A DNA stretch of 64,000 nt, from assembly GCA_026545765.1 (NCBI GenBank), contig CM048842.1, positions 74,895,827-74,959,826 on the forward strand, read 5' to 3'. The position numbers and the translations under genes were made by a program. The notes under the pieces were generated by a model. That model did no database searches. It was given only the letters and a program-made list of their open reading frames with translations, and was not told the DNA's origin. Below are positions 36,883-46,489 of this stretch, in pieces. The first letter of the stretch is position 1. Every line of letters starts with the position of its first letter. The stretch is from Plantago major. Taxonomy: Eukaryota > Streptophyta > Magnoliopsida > Lamiales > Plantaginaceae.

Positions 36883-38295
36883 CACTACAAGAATTCTGTT
36901 GTAACGGGACGGAAAGGGGCGACGGATTTTATCCGTCGCCCCTGTAGCGACGGATCGCTAATTGGGGCGACGGATTCTATCCGTCGCTTCGCTTCATGAC
37001 GGATAAAGTTATCCGTCGCATGAGAAATGACGGATAATTTTATCCGTCGCTACAGAGCGTTGACCAAAATTTAAAAAAAAAAAATAAAATTTAGCGACGG
37101 ATAGATCTATCCGTCGCTATATAGCCGGAAAATAAAAAAAAAAAAAAAACGTTAGCGACGGATAGATCTAGATCTATCTATCCGTCGCTAAAAGCCTAAA
37201 AAAAATAATATAACTCCTCCACCACTTCTCCTCCATTTCTCCTCTCCTCCTCCTCCCACCACCACCATCCTCCACCACCTCCTTTCCTCCACCACCTCTC
37301 CTTTTCTCCTCTCCTCCTCCTCCACCACCATCTCCACCACCACCACCACCACCTCTCTCCTCCCACCACCACCGAACCACCACCCTGCCACCACCACCAT
37401 CTCCTCCACCACCGCCACCACCCTGCCACCACCACCCTGCCACCACCACCACCACCACCGCACCACCACCACCCTGCCACCACCACCACCACCTCTCTCC
37501 TCCCACCACCACCGCACCACCACCCTGCCACCACCACCATCTCCTCCTCCGCCACCACCACCCTGCCACCACCACCACCACCACCGCACCACCACCACCC
37601 TGCCACCACCACCACCACCTCTCTCCTCCCACCACCACCGCACCACCACCCTGCCACCTCCACCATCTCCTCCACCACCACCACCACCCTGCCACCACCA
37701 CCACCTTTCCTCCTCCCACCACCACCACCACCACCGCACCACCACCACCCTGCCACCACCACCACCTTTCCTCCTCCCACCACCACCCTGCCACCACCGC
37801 ACCACCACTGCCACCACCACTGCCACCACCGCACCACCTTTCTCCTCCCACCACCACCGCACCGTACGAATACAAATTGGATACGAATATAAAAATTCGA
37901 ATACAAATTAATCCAGATATCTGAATACAAATCTATATCTCGATAATGAATACAAATTGATATTTAATTAATCCGTATACGAATATAAAAATTCGAATAC
38001 GGATTTTATTTTTTTTAAAAAAAATAGGATTGGGGCGACGGATAGATCTATCCGTCGCCACGTGGGGCGACGGATAGAATCTATCCGTCGCCAATAATCA
38101 ATTTAAAAAAAAGAAGGTCAAAAATGATAATCCGTCGTCCAATCCGTCGCGAATTGGACGACGGATTATTATCCGTCGCCAGACTTCAGGTGGGGCGGAA
38201 TTTCTATCCGTCGCCCGATCCGTCGCCGAGCCGGGCGACGGATAGTCTCCAGAAGCGACCGATCTATCCGCCGCCATGCACTGATTTTTGTAGTG
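36883..38295 (+). mobile_element. non-autonomous CACTA (En/Spm-type) element, 1,413 bp
   Basis: Left end CACTACAAGAATTCTG, right end (reverse complement) CACTACAAAAATCAG; flanks TAT and TAC, consistent with a 3-bp target duplication with one change. The subterminal regions (36905-37190, 38030-38275) hold many GCGACGGAT/ATCCGTCGC inverted repeats, a known CACTA style of subterminal binding-site array. The uninterrupted target survives in copy D near 21575-21591. No transposase is encoded. Strand is arbitrary. Confidence 0.88.
37205..37862. repeat. CCA/CTCC-rich minisatellite inside the CACTA element
   Basis: Pyrimidine/adenine-only repeats on the plus strand (ccaccaccaccctgccacc and ctctcctcccaccacc) with higher-order units of roughly 125-145 bp. 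Strand asymmetry is extreme: G is nearly absent from the plus strand. Trp/Gly/Val-rich ORFs on the minus strand are by-products. Confidence 0.9.
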
Positions 38296-38508
38296 TACCT
38301 GAGGATTATCTACGAATACTTCAAGCTTTCAGATATCAGAATAGAGCATGCCTGGAAGTGGGGAAAGTATCTGTGGGTCAAACATTTTGTCAAGAAAAAT
38401 CCTACCAAAACCTACAAAGAGGTCTATGGATTTGCCAGAGACACTGAGATGCTCGTCAGAACACTTCTCTATGATTATTCTGATGACATCAAAAGGTTTG
38501 GAGACAGG

Positions 38509-39452
38509 TGTTGATACGGAAATATGTCCAATCCCTCATAAAGGACCTAGGAACGAATCCTAAGGCATCCCAAGTCATCCAATGGATCCGAGACACTTTG
38601 GTCCGAGCCAACGGTCTGATCCGGGCAGACCAACCATGGTCCGACCCACATTGAAAGAAAGGGACGAAGGTTTTGGACCTACAAGGCCCGACCCGGAACC
38701 ACGGGTCCGACCCACCTTGGTCCGAGCCTCTCTGGGAAAGGAGCATAGTGCTAAGTCAGTACCCTCTCCGACCCAAGGACTCCGATCCGGATGTCAACTC
38801 GGATCCAGCATGACCATCTCATAAAGCAACCAAGCAAATGGGCACCAAAGAGTGAGATGTCCGAACCCAGGAGCTCCGAATCGGAAGAGTTGGACAGGCA
38901 GGAGAACTTCCTCAGCTGACAACCAAATATGGTCCGGACCAGTCGTCCGGACCCATCTCTCCGAACCTGGGATCTCGGCAGAACTAGTCACATCCTCAAG
39001 AACTCTCCCAATAATGACCAAATTACCCCTAAAGCCCAAGATGGCATGGGCTAAAGCTTCATTATTGGGCTATGGGCCTCATATTAGCATTGGTGGCTCA
39101 ATCGTAGCCTTACACTTGGCGCAATCCTAGCAAGGCCTTCCATTTTGATGATAGCCTATAAATAAGGCACACATCCCCAAAAGTAAGTCACTTCGGACAA
39201 GTCACATCACGACCTCAATCCCGAATATTATACAGAGTTGATCTTTAGTCACTCTCGAGTAAAGTCTCATCCCGGTTTGACACTTAGCAAACCGGGCACT
39301 AAACCCCCCCACTCAAGTGTGCAGGTCCTTACCGAAGTAGTTGGTCGCTGGTTCTTACGCCTTGATCCTTACCTAGCGAGGAGCTTCTTACCTTGGCACC
39401 CATCAGTGGAGTTGAAATAAATCTAAGTAGTTAGGGAGTTACACCCTCAACA
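38509..39452 (+). repeat. left LTR of the Gypsy-Tat element
   Basis: 944 bp, TGTTGATACGG to CCCTCAACA. Nearly identical to 53027-53970. TATA box CTATAAATA at 39156-39164. It is preceded by ACAGG and also followed by ACAGG (39453-39457), as a solo LTR would be. Contains TCCGGA palindromes around 38930-38955. Confidence 0.92.
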
Positions 39453-40396
39453 ACAGGAAATTTGCAGACTGATCCATAGAACTACTGTTGAAGACTTGAA
39501 GAGTTGAAGACTAGTCTATTAGGATGTTTACTTGGAGCTTGGTTACTCCTGTTGTCCTAATTTACTATGTAATTTTTTGTATTTTTACTGACTGAGCTAA
39601 ACTTGTTCTATGTATTGAAGTTATCTGTAATCTCTCTTTGTAACTTATCTGAAGAACTTACTCTCAGATAGTATTCTGTAAAAGATAACTTGTCAGCAAA
39701 GATCACACCTTGTGATTTGGTTGATGTTTACTTTCTGCACTTAATTGAATGAATTGAAAATCTTAAGAAAAGATTAAGTGTTGGATTGTTCACTCATCCA
39801 GATTTGTAATAGGTCAGATAGTCATCGTTGACTGATCAAAAAGGGGGAAATTTGTTGGGAAATTTGTTAGGAAATTTGTTAGATATTTTGTTAGAAATAT
39901 CTGTTTAGATTTTGATCAGCAACATGATGACTTATCTTAGTCTCAGAAAGGTGATTAGTACTCTTGGTTCACTTGAACATTGTAAAAGAGGAAACCCACT
40001 AAGTATGATAGTCTAGCTAATCTTGTATAGGATGTTAGGTCTCAAAATGTAATTTTATTTTATGAAGAAGACCAAGAAGAAGACATCCAAGGTAACAAGC
40101 TCAACGACATTGAAGACTTGAAGAAGCGCACAAGATTATCGAAACGGTTTTGAGATACCTTAGCCAGATATCTTGAAGACACGAATAGTTTTAAACAAAC
40201 TGTGTCACAAGAGATATCTGAGAAATAAAAGGTCTATCTGAAAACAAGGAAAGTGTCCACAGATATCTATTCTCAGATACCTTGAGCCTTAACCACATTT
40301 CTGAAAAAGAAATATATATATTGCAAACAAAGTTGTTTCAATAAATGTGGTATCTGAAGATTGAAGATAAGGACGTGCAAAGAATCAGATAATTCT
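39453..40396 (+). repeat. duplicate of copy C 3' region and LTR start, between the Gypsy LTR and Gypsy gag
   Basis: Matches 53971-54914 almost base for base (end of accessory gene, 3' leader, polypurine tract 39838-39852, first about 545 bp of the Copia LTR). The few differences are mostly at CAG/CTG (about 40107-40160). It should not be inside a Gypsy element. Confidence 0.9.
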
Positions 40397-40520
40397 AGTC
40401 AGAAATGATGAGCTAGGGAAGTACGACAGGTAGAGCCTCATAGCATCAAAGAGCGGGTTCGACACCTATATGCTTGGCATATAGGATGTACTTGGCTAGG
40501 GAATAACTCCAAGACAAAGG
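40397..40520. other. patchwork junction between Copia LTR and Gypsy gag
   Basis: The Copia LTR stops after ataattctagtc. Then come about 70 bp similar to the Gypsy gag around 41610-41690 (gtagagcctcatagcatcaa occurs here and near 41614) and about 35 bp resembling the Copia LTR 53-bp repeat (gtacttggctagggaataac). Gypsy gag proper follows. Confidence 0.6.
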
Positions 40521-41950
40521 GGAAGACCTCTCACTAGAAGAGGTGGGGTAGCAAGAGTTTCAACAAGAGAGGTAATAGATGATCCAAGTGATGGCCATAC
40601 CGCTAGTCTTTCTTCTGGCAAGGAAAGAGCCATTAATCCGCCAGTAAGGATCCAGACACTTGGGGACGAAGGACAGGTTCCTCCGTCAGGAACACATAGT
40701 CCTCCTCCAGGAAGAAACTTTACCCTCCCGAATGGGCAGATCATTCGTCCTAGTGAGTTCGGGATGAATGAGAATCAGTTTGGCCTCTTACTCACCACTA
40801 TTCAAGGATGCTTTGGATCAAACAACCTCCAGCCTCCTCAGCCCACCCCGCCTACGCCGATCCCAAGGCAAGCCGAACCCGCTCAATCAAGAAATGAGCA
40901 CCGTCCTATCCAACAAAGGCTGGGGGAACAAGCTCAACCAGAAGACCTGAGACATCTTCTCAATAGAAGAGCCGCTGCTTCTCATGAACAACGAGGGAGA
41001 AGTCCAGAGGTGCCACAGTGAGCAGTGGGAACCAGTCGGCGAGGAGCTCAACAACAAGCGCTAGAGATCAAATGGCGGAAAGCATCCCGATAGTTCCAAT
41101 CGGTGATCTTCCTCCAGATGTAGTCACAACCCCAGGATCGGTGAAAGACCGGCAATGGCGGATCTACCTCAACGAAGGCCACGAAACACAAATTGCCACC
41201 TTGAGCGGGATGGTCAAAGCACATGAGAAGGTGGTAGTTAAAACTCCCAACCCTCTGCGATGAGATCGAGAAAGAAAGCGCCTGTGTTATCCCAAACCTT
41301 GAGCATTACTATGGAGATACTTGCCCTGTAGGGCATCTTACTAGATACGAAAGTAAGATGGAAAGCAATGGACTCAACGACAACATGAAAGCTCTCAACT
41401 TTTCCACCACACTCTTTGGAGAAGCAATGGATTGGTGGACCTCACTACCTAATGGTTCCATCAAATCTTATGCGGACATCGCCTCCCTTTTCTTGAAAAG
41501 TTTTGAGAAAGCAAAGAGAAGGAAGAGGTCAGTTGAGCACCTGGCAGGCATAATCCAGAAAGAGCATGAGGACCTTAGAACCTTCCTTGACCGCTTCAAG
41601 GAAATCTGACGGTAGAGCCTCATAGCATCAAAGAGCGGGTCCGACACCTATATGCTAACACTTATAATGATGAGCTTAGAAGGAAGCTTTCCAACGAAGA
41701 AATCACCACTGAAAAGTACCTGGAAGATATCTGCGAAGGAGTCTTATATGGAGAAGATTACCGAAGAAATGTCCCGATAAGAGCAGGGATAAAGAAGGGG
41801 AAAGAACAAGTACAACAGGAACTCCCTCCTCGTCAAGGGAAGTTCGAGCAAAAAAGAGATCTCAGGGACAGGAAAGAATTCCGTAGAGAAAGAACTCCAC
41901 CTAGGAGATACGCCGAGTGTACTCGCCTCAACAAACCAAGATCCGACATC
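40521..41950 (+). pseudogene. gag: Gypsy-Tat gag, N-terminal and capsid part, frameshifted
   Basis: A Pro/Gln/Arg-rich N-terminal part (about 40530-41020) is followed by a frame change, a linker (41018-41263), another frame change, and the retrotransposon-gag core (41358-41609) with the EAMDWWTSLPNGSIKSYAD block typical of Tat Gag. A TGA at 41607-41609 ends this piece; the rest of Gag (41610-41950) is readable in another frame up to the long ORF. The true start is not certain because the left side is rearranged. Confidence 0.75.
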
Positions 41951-44900
41951 TTGGCTTCTATTGTTGAAAAGGACTTAGATATACAATGGCCTAAACCTGC
42001 CAAGAGCAGCAAGAAGAGTAAATTTTCTAAAGACTACTGTAGGTTCCATAAGCAGAAAGGTCACCCGACTGAGGATTGCATCCAGCTGAAGACAGAAATT
42101 GAAAGACTAGTGAGAAGTGGGAAGTTGAAAGAACCAACAGGCGAAGAAGAACCCTCCAGGCATAGAAAGAATGAGCAAAGAAGAGAGGAGCGTGATTCTG
42201 AACCTCCGACAGGATCTTTACCACCACCTCCAGTGGAAATCCCACCTCGGCATGCCCAAAGATACCAAGGGTACCGCGAGGATACAGAAATGGAGAACCT
42301 CCCTTACAGTGGAATTATCAACGCCATTGCAGGAGGACCAACAGGAGGAGATAGCAAAAATGCAAGGGAAAGGACCGCGCAACATTTGAGAAACAATGAC
42401 AGAGCTTACGGTCCACCAGCCTTGAAAGGCACAAATGCAATTACCTTTGACGATAGCGAGATCCCCCCACCAACGTCTGGCGGAGGAGATCTCAAGGACC
42501 CCGATGTCCCTTTGGTTGTTTCTCTAGTGATTGCCACTTACAAGGTCAACAAGGTACTAATCGACACAGGAAGCTCCTCCAATGTCATATCCAAAAAGAC
42601 CGTGGAGCAAATGCACCTGGGGCAAATACAATATGGACGAGTATACACCTCCTTTGTAGGTTTTGGAGGGTCTGTAGTACGCCCCATTGGAAGTATACCA
42701 CTACAAGTCTCTATGGGCACCTTTCCGACAAGGGTAACCAAGACTATCCTCTTCGTGGTAGTAGATAGCACCTTCGACTATAACGTGATCTTGGGCCACC
42801 CGGGACTTAACCAATTCAGAGCAATTGCTTCTCCCTTACACAACAGGGTAAAGTTTCCAACCCCGAACGGCGTGGGGGAAGAAATGGGCAACGTTAGAGA
42901 AGCCTGGGAATGCTACATCATGTCAACCAGAGGGGCCACAGTACCTGTCCTTTCGGTCACTAAGGGCCCTCGTAGCCATTCTTCCATTACTCTAACGCCA
43001 CAAAAGGAAGAAATCGGTATTGGGACGCTCAGAGAGAAGTTCCCCAAGACAGCTAGAATAGAATCCTATGAAGCCTTGAAAGAGGTCCAACTGGTCGAAG
43101 GAGATTCGAAAAGAACAACTCGGATTGGAACGGAGATGAGTACGGAAGTAGAGCTGAAGCTCATCACTTGCCTTCGTGACAATCGCGACATCTTTGCTTG
43201 GAGCACAGATGATCTCAAGGGGATAGACCCAAGGATCGCAGTTCACCGTCTGAACATGGATCCGAAGCGATTGCGCATCCGGCAAAAGAGGAAAGACTTT
43301 GGACCAGTTGAGGATGCTATCATAGTAGGGGAGGTTGACAAGTTGATGAAAGCAGGTCATATCGAAGAAGTCAGATACTCCGATTGGGTCTGCAACGTGG
43401 TCCTCGTCGAAAAAGCTCCAGGAAAGTGGAGAATGTGCAATGACTTCACTAGACTCAACAAGTTTTGTCCAAAGGATCCCTATCCATTGCCACGCATAGA
43501 CCAGCTGGTTGATTCCACTGCAGGATGTGCGCTTCTAAGCTTCATGGATGCATATCAAGGCTTCTACCAAATTAGGATGGCTCAAGAAGACATCAAGAAG
43601 ACGGCATTCTTTGCAGCGGGAGGAGTCTATTGCTTCAAGGTCATGCCCTTTGGCCTCAAGAATGCTGGAGCTACTTACCAACGGCTGGTAAATAAGATGT
43701 TCAAGGAAGAATTGGGGAAAACCATGGAAGTCCATGTGGATGACATGCTTGTGAAAAGCAAGACTGAAGAGGAACACATTGAACACCTTAACAATTGTTT
43801 TTCTATTCTCCGGAAATACGGAATGAAGCTGAAACCTGAAAAGTGCACTTTTGGGGTGAAAGGAGGAAAATTCCTTGGTTACATGGTTACAGAAAGAGGC
43901 ATCAGTGCTAATCCGGAGAAAATAAAGGCAATCATAGATCTACCACAGCCCAAGACTGTCAATGAAGTTCAGAAGCTCCTAGGAAAGGTGATGGCATTGA
44001 GCCGTTTTATCTCAAGATCCGCCGAGAAGAACCTTCCCTTCTTTAAGATCTTACGAAAAGGAACTAAGTTCGAATGGACAAAGGAGTGTGAAGAGGCCCT
44101 GGAAAACTTGAAAAAGTATCTCCTCTCGCCGCCCCTTTTGTCTAAACCCATGGAGGCTGAAACTCTTTACCTCTATTTGGCCACCACTGATGAAGCAATG
44201 AGTTCTGTACTGGTACGGATACAAGACAACGAGCATTTACCAATTTACTACTTGAGCAAAGCCCTTGCAGGCTCTGAGGCCAGATATGTCAAGGTTGAAA
44301 AGCTCGCCTTCGCACTGGTTTACACTGCACGGCGACTGAAGCCTTACTTCAAGTCGCATCGGATTGTGGTCATTACAAACGAGCCACTCAAACATGTCTT
44401 GGACAAACCGGATCAGTCAGGGCGCCTGTCCAAATGGGCTATTGAGCTAAGTGAATATGATATTGGGTATCAAGCCCCATCCGCCAAGAAAGCGCAAGTT
44501 CTGGCCGACTTCCTGGTAGACTATCCAGAGAAAGGAGAAGGAGAGAACGGAAACTCCCAGGAAAAGGCTAGCCATGTGGTGATAGCCCAAATCAAGGAAT
44601 CAAGTGGAAAGAAAGAAGCAGAAGAGACACAAAGAGGCAGCATCCAGCTTGTGACTAAGTATCACCAACCTATGGACGATTCACTGAGAGTAAGGCACAT
44701 GTTTCTCTTGGACGAAGAACTCAATACCTCGACAACTGCATCTTCCGACAAGAAGCAGGAGGTTGGGAAAGCACTCACTCCCACTTCGGGAGGAAAGGAA
44801 AGAAACAAAGAATGTTGGACATTACAAGTGGACGGATCATCCACCGGACGGTTGGGAGGAATAGGAATTTTCCTTGAAAGTCCTGAAGGAGCCAAGCTAG

Positions 44901-45292
44901 AGTACGCCATCACCCTCAATTTTAAGGTGACGAACAACGAAGCCGAATATGAAGCACTTATCACCGGCCTGAGAATGGCAAAAGCCCTTCAGGTAAAAAG
45001 GATCAAAGCCTACACAGACTCGCAGCTCGTACAATCCCAGTTCTCCGGGTCCTTTACCACCAAAGGACCTAACATGATCAAATACTTGGAGCTCCTCAAG
45101 AAAGAGGTTGAGCACTTTGAAGAATTTACTCTTGACCAATTTCACAGAGAATGGAATGAAAAAGCCGACGCCCTCTCCAAGTACGCCTCAGCCTTAGGAG
45201 CTTTGGACACAAGAAGTGTCATCCTAATGACCCGCGCGGAATCCTCCCTGGCAAACCCCAATGCACAGATGTTTCTCTTAAGAACAGATTGA
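41951..45292 (+). CDS. pol: Gypsy-Tat gag-pol polyprotein: Gag knuckle, protease, RT, RNase H, second RNase H
   Basis: 1,113 codons open. In order: Gag zinc motif CRFHKQKGHPTEDC (residues 30-43), aspartic protease with DTGSSS at 205, RT (about 440-660) with MPFGLKNAGATYQ and HVDD at 595-598, RT-linked RNase H (about 740-860), then a second RNase H (about 955-1085) with VDGSSTG and EAEYEALITGL. The second RNase H marks the Tat/Ogre branch (family knowledge). The RT box has His where Tyr or Phe is usual. The first in-frame ATG is used here, but the frame is really the continuation of Gag, so it is not a true start. A TGA at 45290-45292 separates integrase in the same frame. Confidence 0.92.
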   Translation: MASIVEKDLDIQWPKPAKSSKKSKFSKDYCRFHKQKGHPTEDCIQLKTEIERLVRSGKLKEPTGEEEPSRHRKNEQRREERDSEPPTGSLPPPPVEIPPRHAQRYQGYREDTEMENLPYSGIINAIAGGPTGGDSKNARERTAQHLRNNDRAYGPPALKGTNAITFDDSEIPPPTSGGGDLKDPDVPLVVSLVIATYKVNKVLIDTGSSSNVISKKTVEQMHLGQIQYGRVYTSFVGFGGSVVRPIGSIPLQVSMGTFPTRVTKTILFVVVDSTFDYNVILGHPGLNQFRAIASPLHNRVKFPTPNGVGEEMGNVREAWECYIMSTRGATVPVLSVTKGPRSHSSITLTPQKEEIGIGTLREKFPKTARIESYEALKEVQLVEGDSKRTTRIGTEMSTEVELKLITCLRDNRDIFAWSTDDLKGIDPRIAVHRLNMDPKRLRIRQKRKDFGPVEDAIIVGEVDKLMKAGHIEEVRYSDWVCNVVLVEKAPGKWRMCNDFTRLNKFCPKDPYPLPRIDQLVDSTAGCALLSFMDAYQGFYQIRMAQEDIKKTAFFAAGGVYCFKVMPFGLKNAGATYQRLVNKMFKEELGKTMEVHVDDMLVKSKTEEEHIEHLNNCFSILRKYGMKLKPEKCTFGVKGGKFLGYMVTERGISANPEKIKAIIDLPQPKTVNEVQKLLGKVMALSRFISRSAEKNLPFFKILRKGTKFEWTKECEEALENLKKYLLSPPLLSKPMEAETLYLYLATTDEAMSSVLVRIQDNEHLPIYYLSKALAGSEARYVKVEKLAFALVYTARRLKPYFKSHRIVVITNEPLKHVLDKPDQSGRLSKWAIELSEYDIGYQAPSAKKAQVLADFLVDYPEKGEGENGNSQEKASHVVIAQIKESSGKKEAEETQRGSIQLVTKYHQPMDDSLRVRHMFLLDEELNTSTTASSDKKQEVGKALTPTSGGKERNKECWTLQVDGSSTGRLGGIGIFLESPEGAKLEYAITLNFKVTNNEAEYEALITGLRMAKALQVKRIKAYTDSQLVQSQFSGSFTTKGPNMIKYLELLKKEVEHFEEFTLDQFHREWNEKADALSKYASALGALDTRSVILMTRAESSLANPNAQMFLLRTD

Positions 45293-46489
45293 AACTGGAT
45301 GACTGATATATTCCGTTACCTCAAGGATGGTACTTTACCTATGGATCCTAGAGAGGCCAGGAAGATTCAATGTCGAGCTAACAGATACTTTATTCTGGAA
45401 GAAGATCTCTACAAAAGATCCTACAGCGGAACTCACCTGAGGTGCCTAGATCCTCAAGAGGCGAAAACTGCGATGGAAGAAATCCACGCCGGAAGTTGTG
45501 GAAGTCATTCTGGAGGAAGAACTTTGGCGCAAAAGATCATAAGGCAAGGATACTATTGGCCAACTATTGACATAGATGCTGCCAACATCGCCCGCGCCTG
45601 TGAAGACTGCCAATACTATGCCAACATACCACACCGCCCGACCAACCCTATGATTCCGTCAATCATAGCATGCCCATTTGATCAATGGGGCATAGACATA
45701 GTTGGTCCCTTTCCGCGAGGAACACATCAAAAGAAGTTCTTGATAGTGGCAGTGGAATACTTCACTAAGTGGGTCGAAGCTGAAGCAGTGTCAGCCATCA
45801 CAGAAAGCAGGGTTCGGACATTCATATGGAAGAACATCATCTGCCGGTTTGGACTCCCACGAGTGCTGGTTTCGGACAATGGAGCACAATTTTCTGGGTC
45901 AAGACTGAAGGAGTGGCTTGATCCAAAATAGAACAACGCTTTACTCCGTTGCCACCGAAGCCAATGGTCGTGGAAGCCACCAACAAGACCATAGTCAAAA
46001 TTTTGGAGAAAAGGTTGAGAACTTCCCAAAGGTTAGGCGGATGATCTCGGCGGTCCTTTAGGCGCATCGAGCGGCCGCCACACAAGAAACACCTTTCTCC
46101 ACGGTCTACGGATCCGAGGCGGTCATCCTTCGGAAGCGTGGTGAAACCCGAGAATCCAAAAGACAACCCGCTTGATAATGAGATCACAAGGATCTATGAC
46201 CTTGAGCTCCTCGAAGACAAGCGACAAGGCATTGGCCAACATCCTTGATGCAAGCCATGACCGCCGAGCCTACAATAAACGTGTCTTTCCCAAGGACATA
46301 CAAGTTGGAGACTTAGTCCTCAGAAGAGCCGATATACTAAGTCATGTGGGGAAACTTAAGCCCAAGTGGGAAGGACCGTACAAAGTTACTGGGGCAAGAG
46401 TTAATGGAAGCTTTGAACTAGAAGATGAGCAAGGGCGCGCCTTGAAGAGAACTTGGAATGCCAAGAATCTCCAAAAGTTTTACACTTAG
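45293..46489 (+). pseudogene. Gypsy-Tat integrase, frameshifted
   Basis: Same frame as the preceding polyprotein after one TGA. HHCC zinc domain (HAGSCGSHSGG ... CEDC) about 45485-45615; catalytic core with GIDIVGPFP (about 45690) and SDNGAQF (about 45875). The frame breaks at about 45925; the third catalytic residue region (45940-46020) is altered at CAG sites. The C-terminal part reopens at 46172-46489 with VGDLVLRR and the WEGPYKV motif common in Ty3 integrases, and ends in TAG. Confidence 0.88.

Larger units (their letters stand above)
31496..38508 (+). pseudogene. accessory (env-position) gene of copy C, about 1,700 codons, five introns, interrupted by two transposons
   Basis: Exon 1 31496-33405; exons 2-5 33484-33591, 33672-33773, 33859-34008, 34095-34211; exon 6 from 34291, interrupted by a CACTA element (36883-38295), resuming to 38508 and finishing after the Gypsy insertion at 53971-53989 (TGA). 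Breaks: TAA at 31978-31980, frameshift near 32483, TAG near 34586, frameshifts near 34975, 36005 and 36650. Visible in order: N-terminal globular part, basic KKRKSEK cluster, acidic region, Gln/Pro stretch, VSE/ISEP-rich small exons, a globular block (DLLPFFKAHTLPKHIQ), acidic tract, coiled coil (35037-35130), second coiled segment (35550-35870), KKRKIE cluster, and a Trp/Tyr-rich C-terminal domain. No signal peptide. The N-terminus distantly recalls TE-borne 'plant transposon protein' domains (memory, unverified). Role unknown. Confidence 0.8.

Noticed and set aside
37174-37930. Long overlapping minus-strand ORFs rich in Trp, Gly and Val
   Set aside because: They are translations of the CCA/CTCC minisatellite in three frames; no codon structure other than the repeat.
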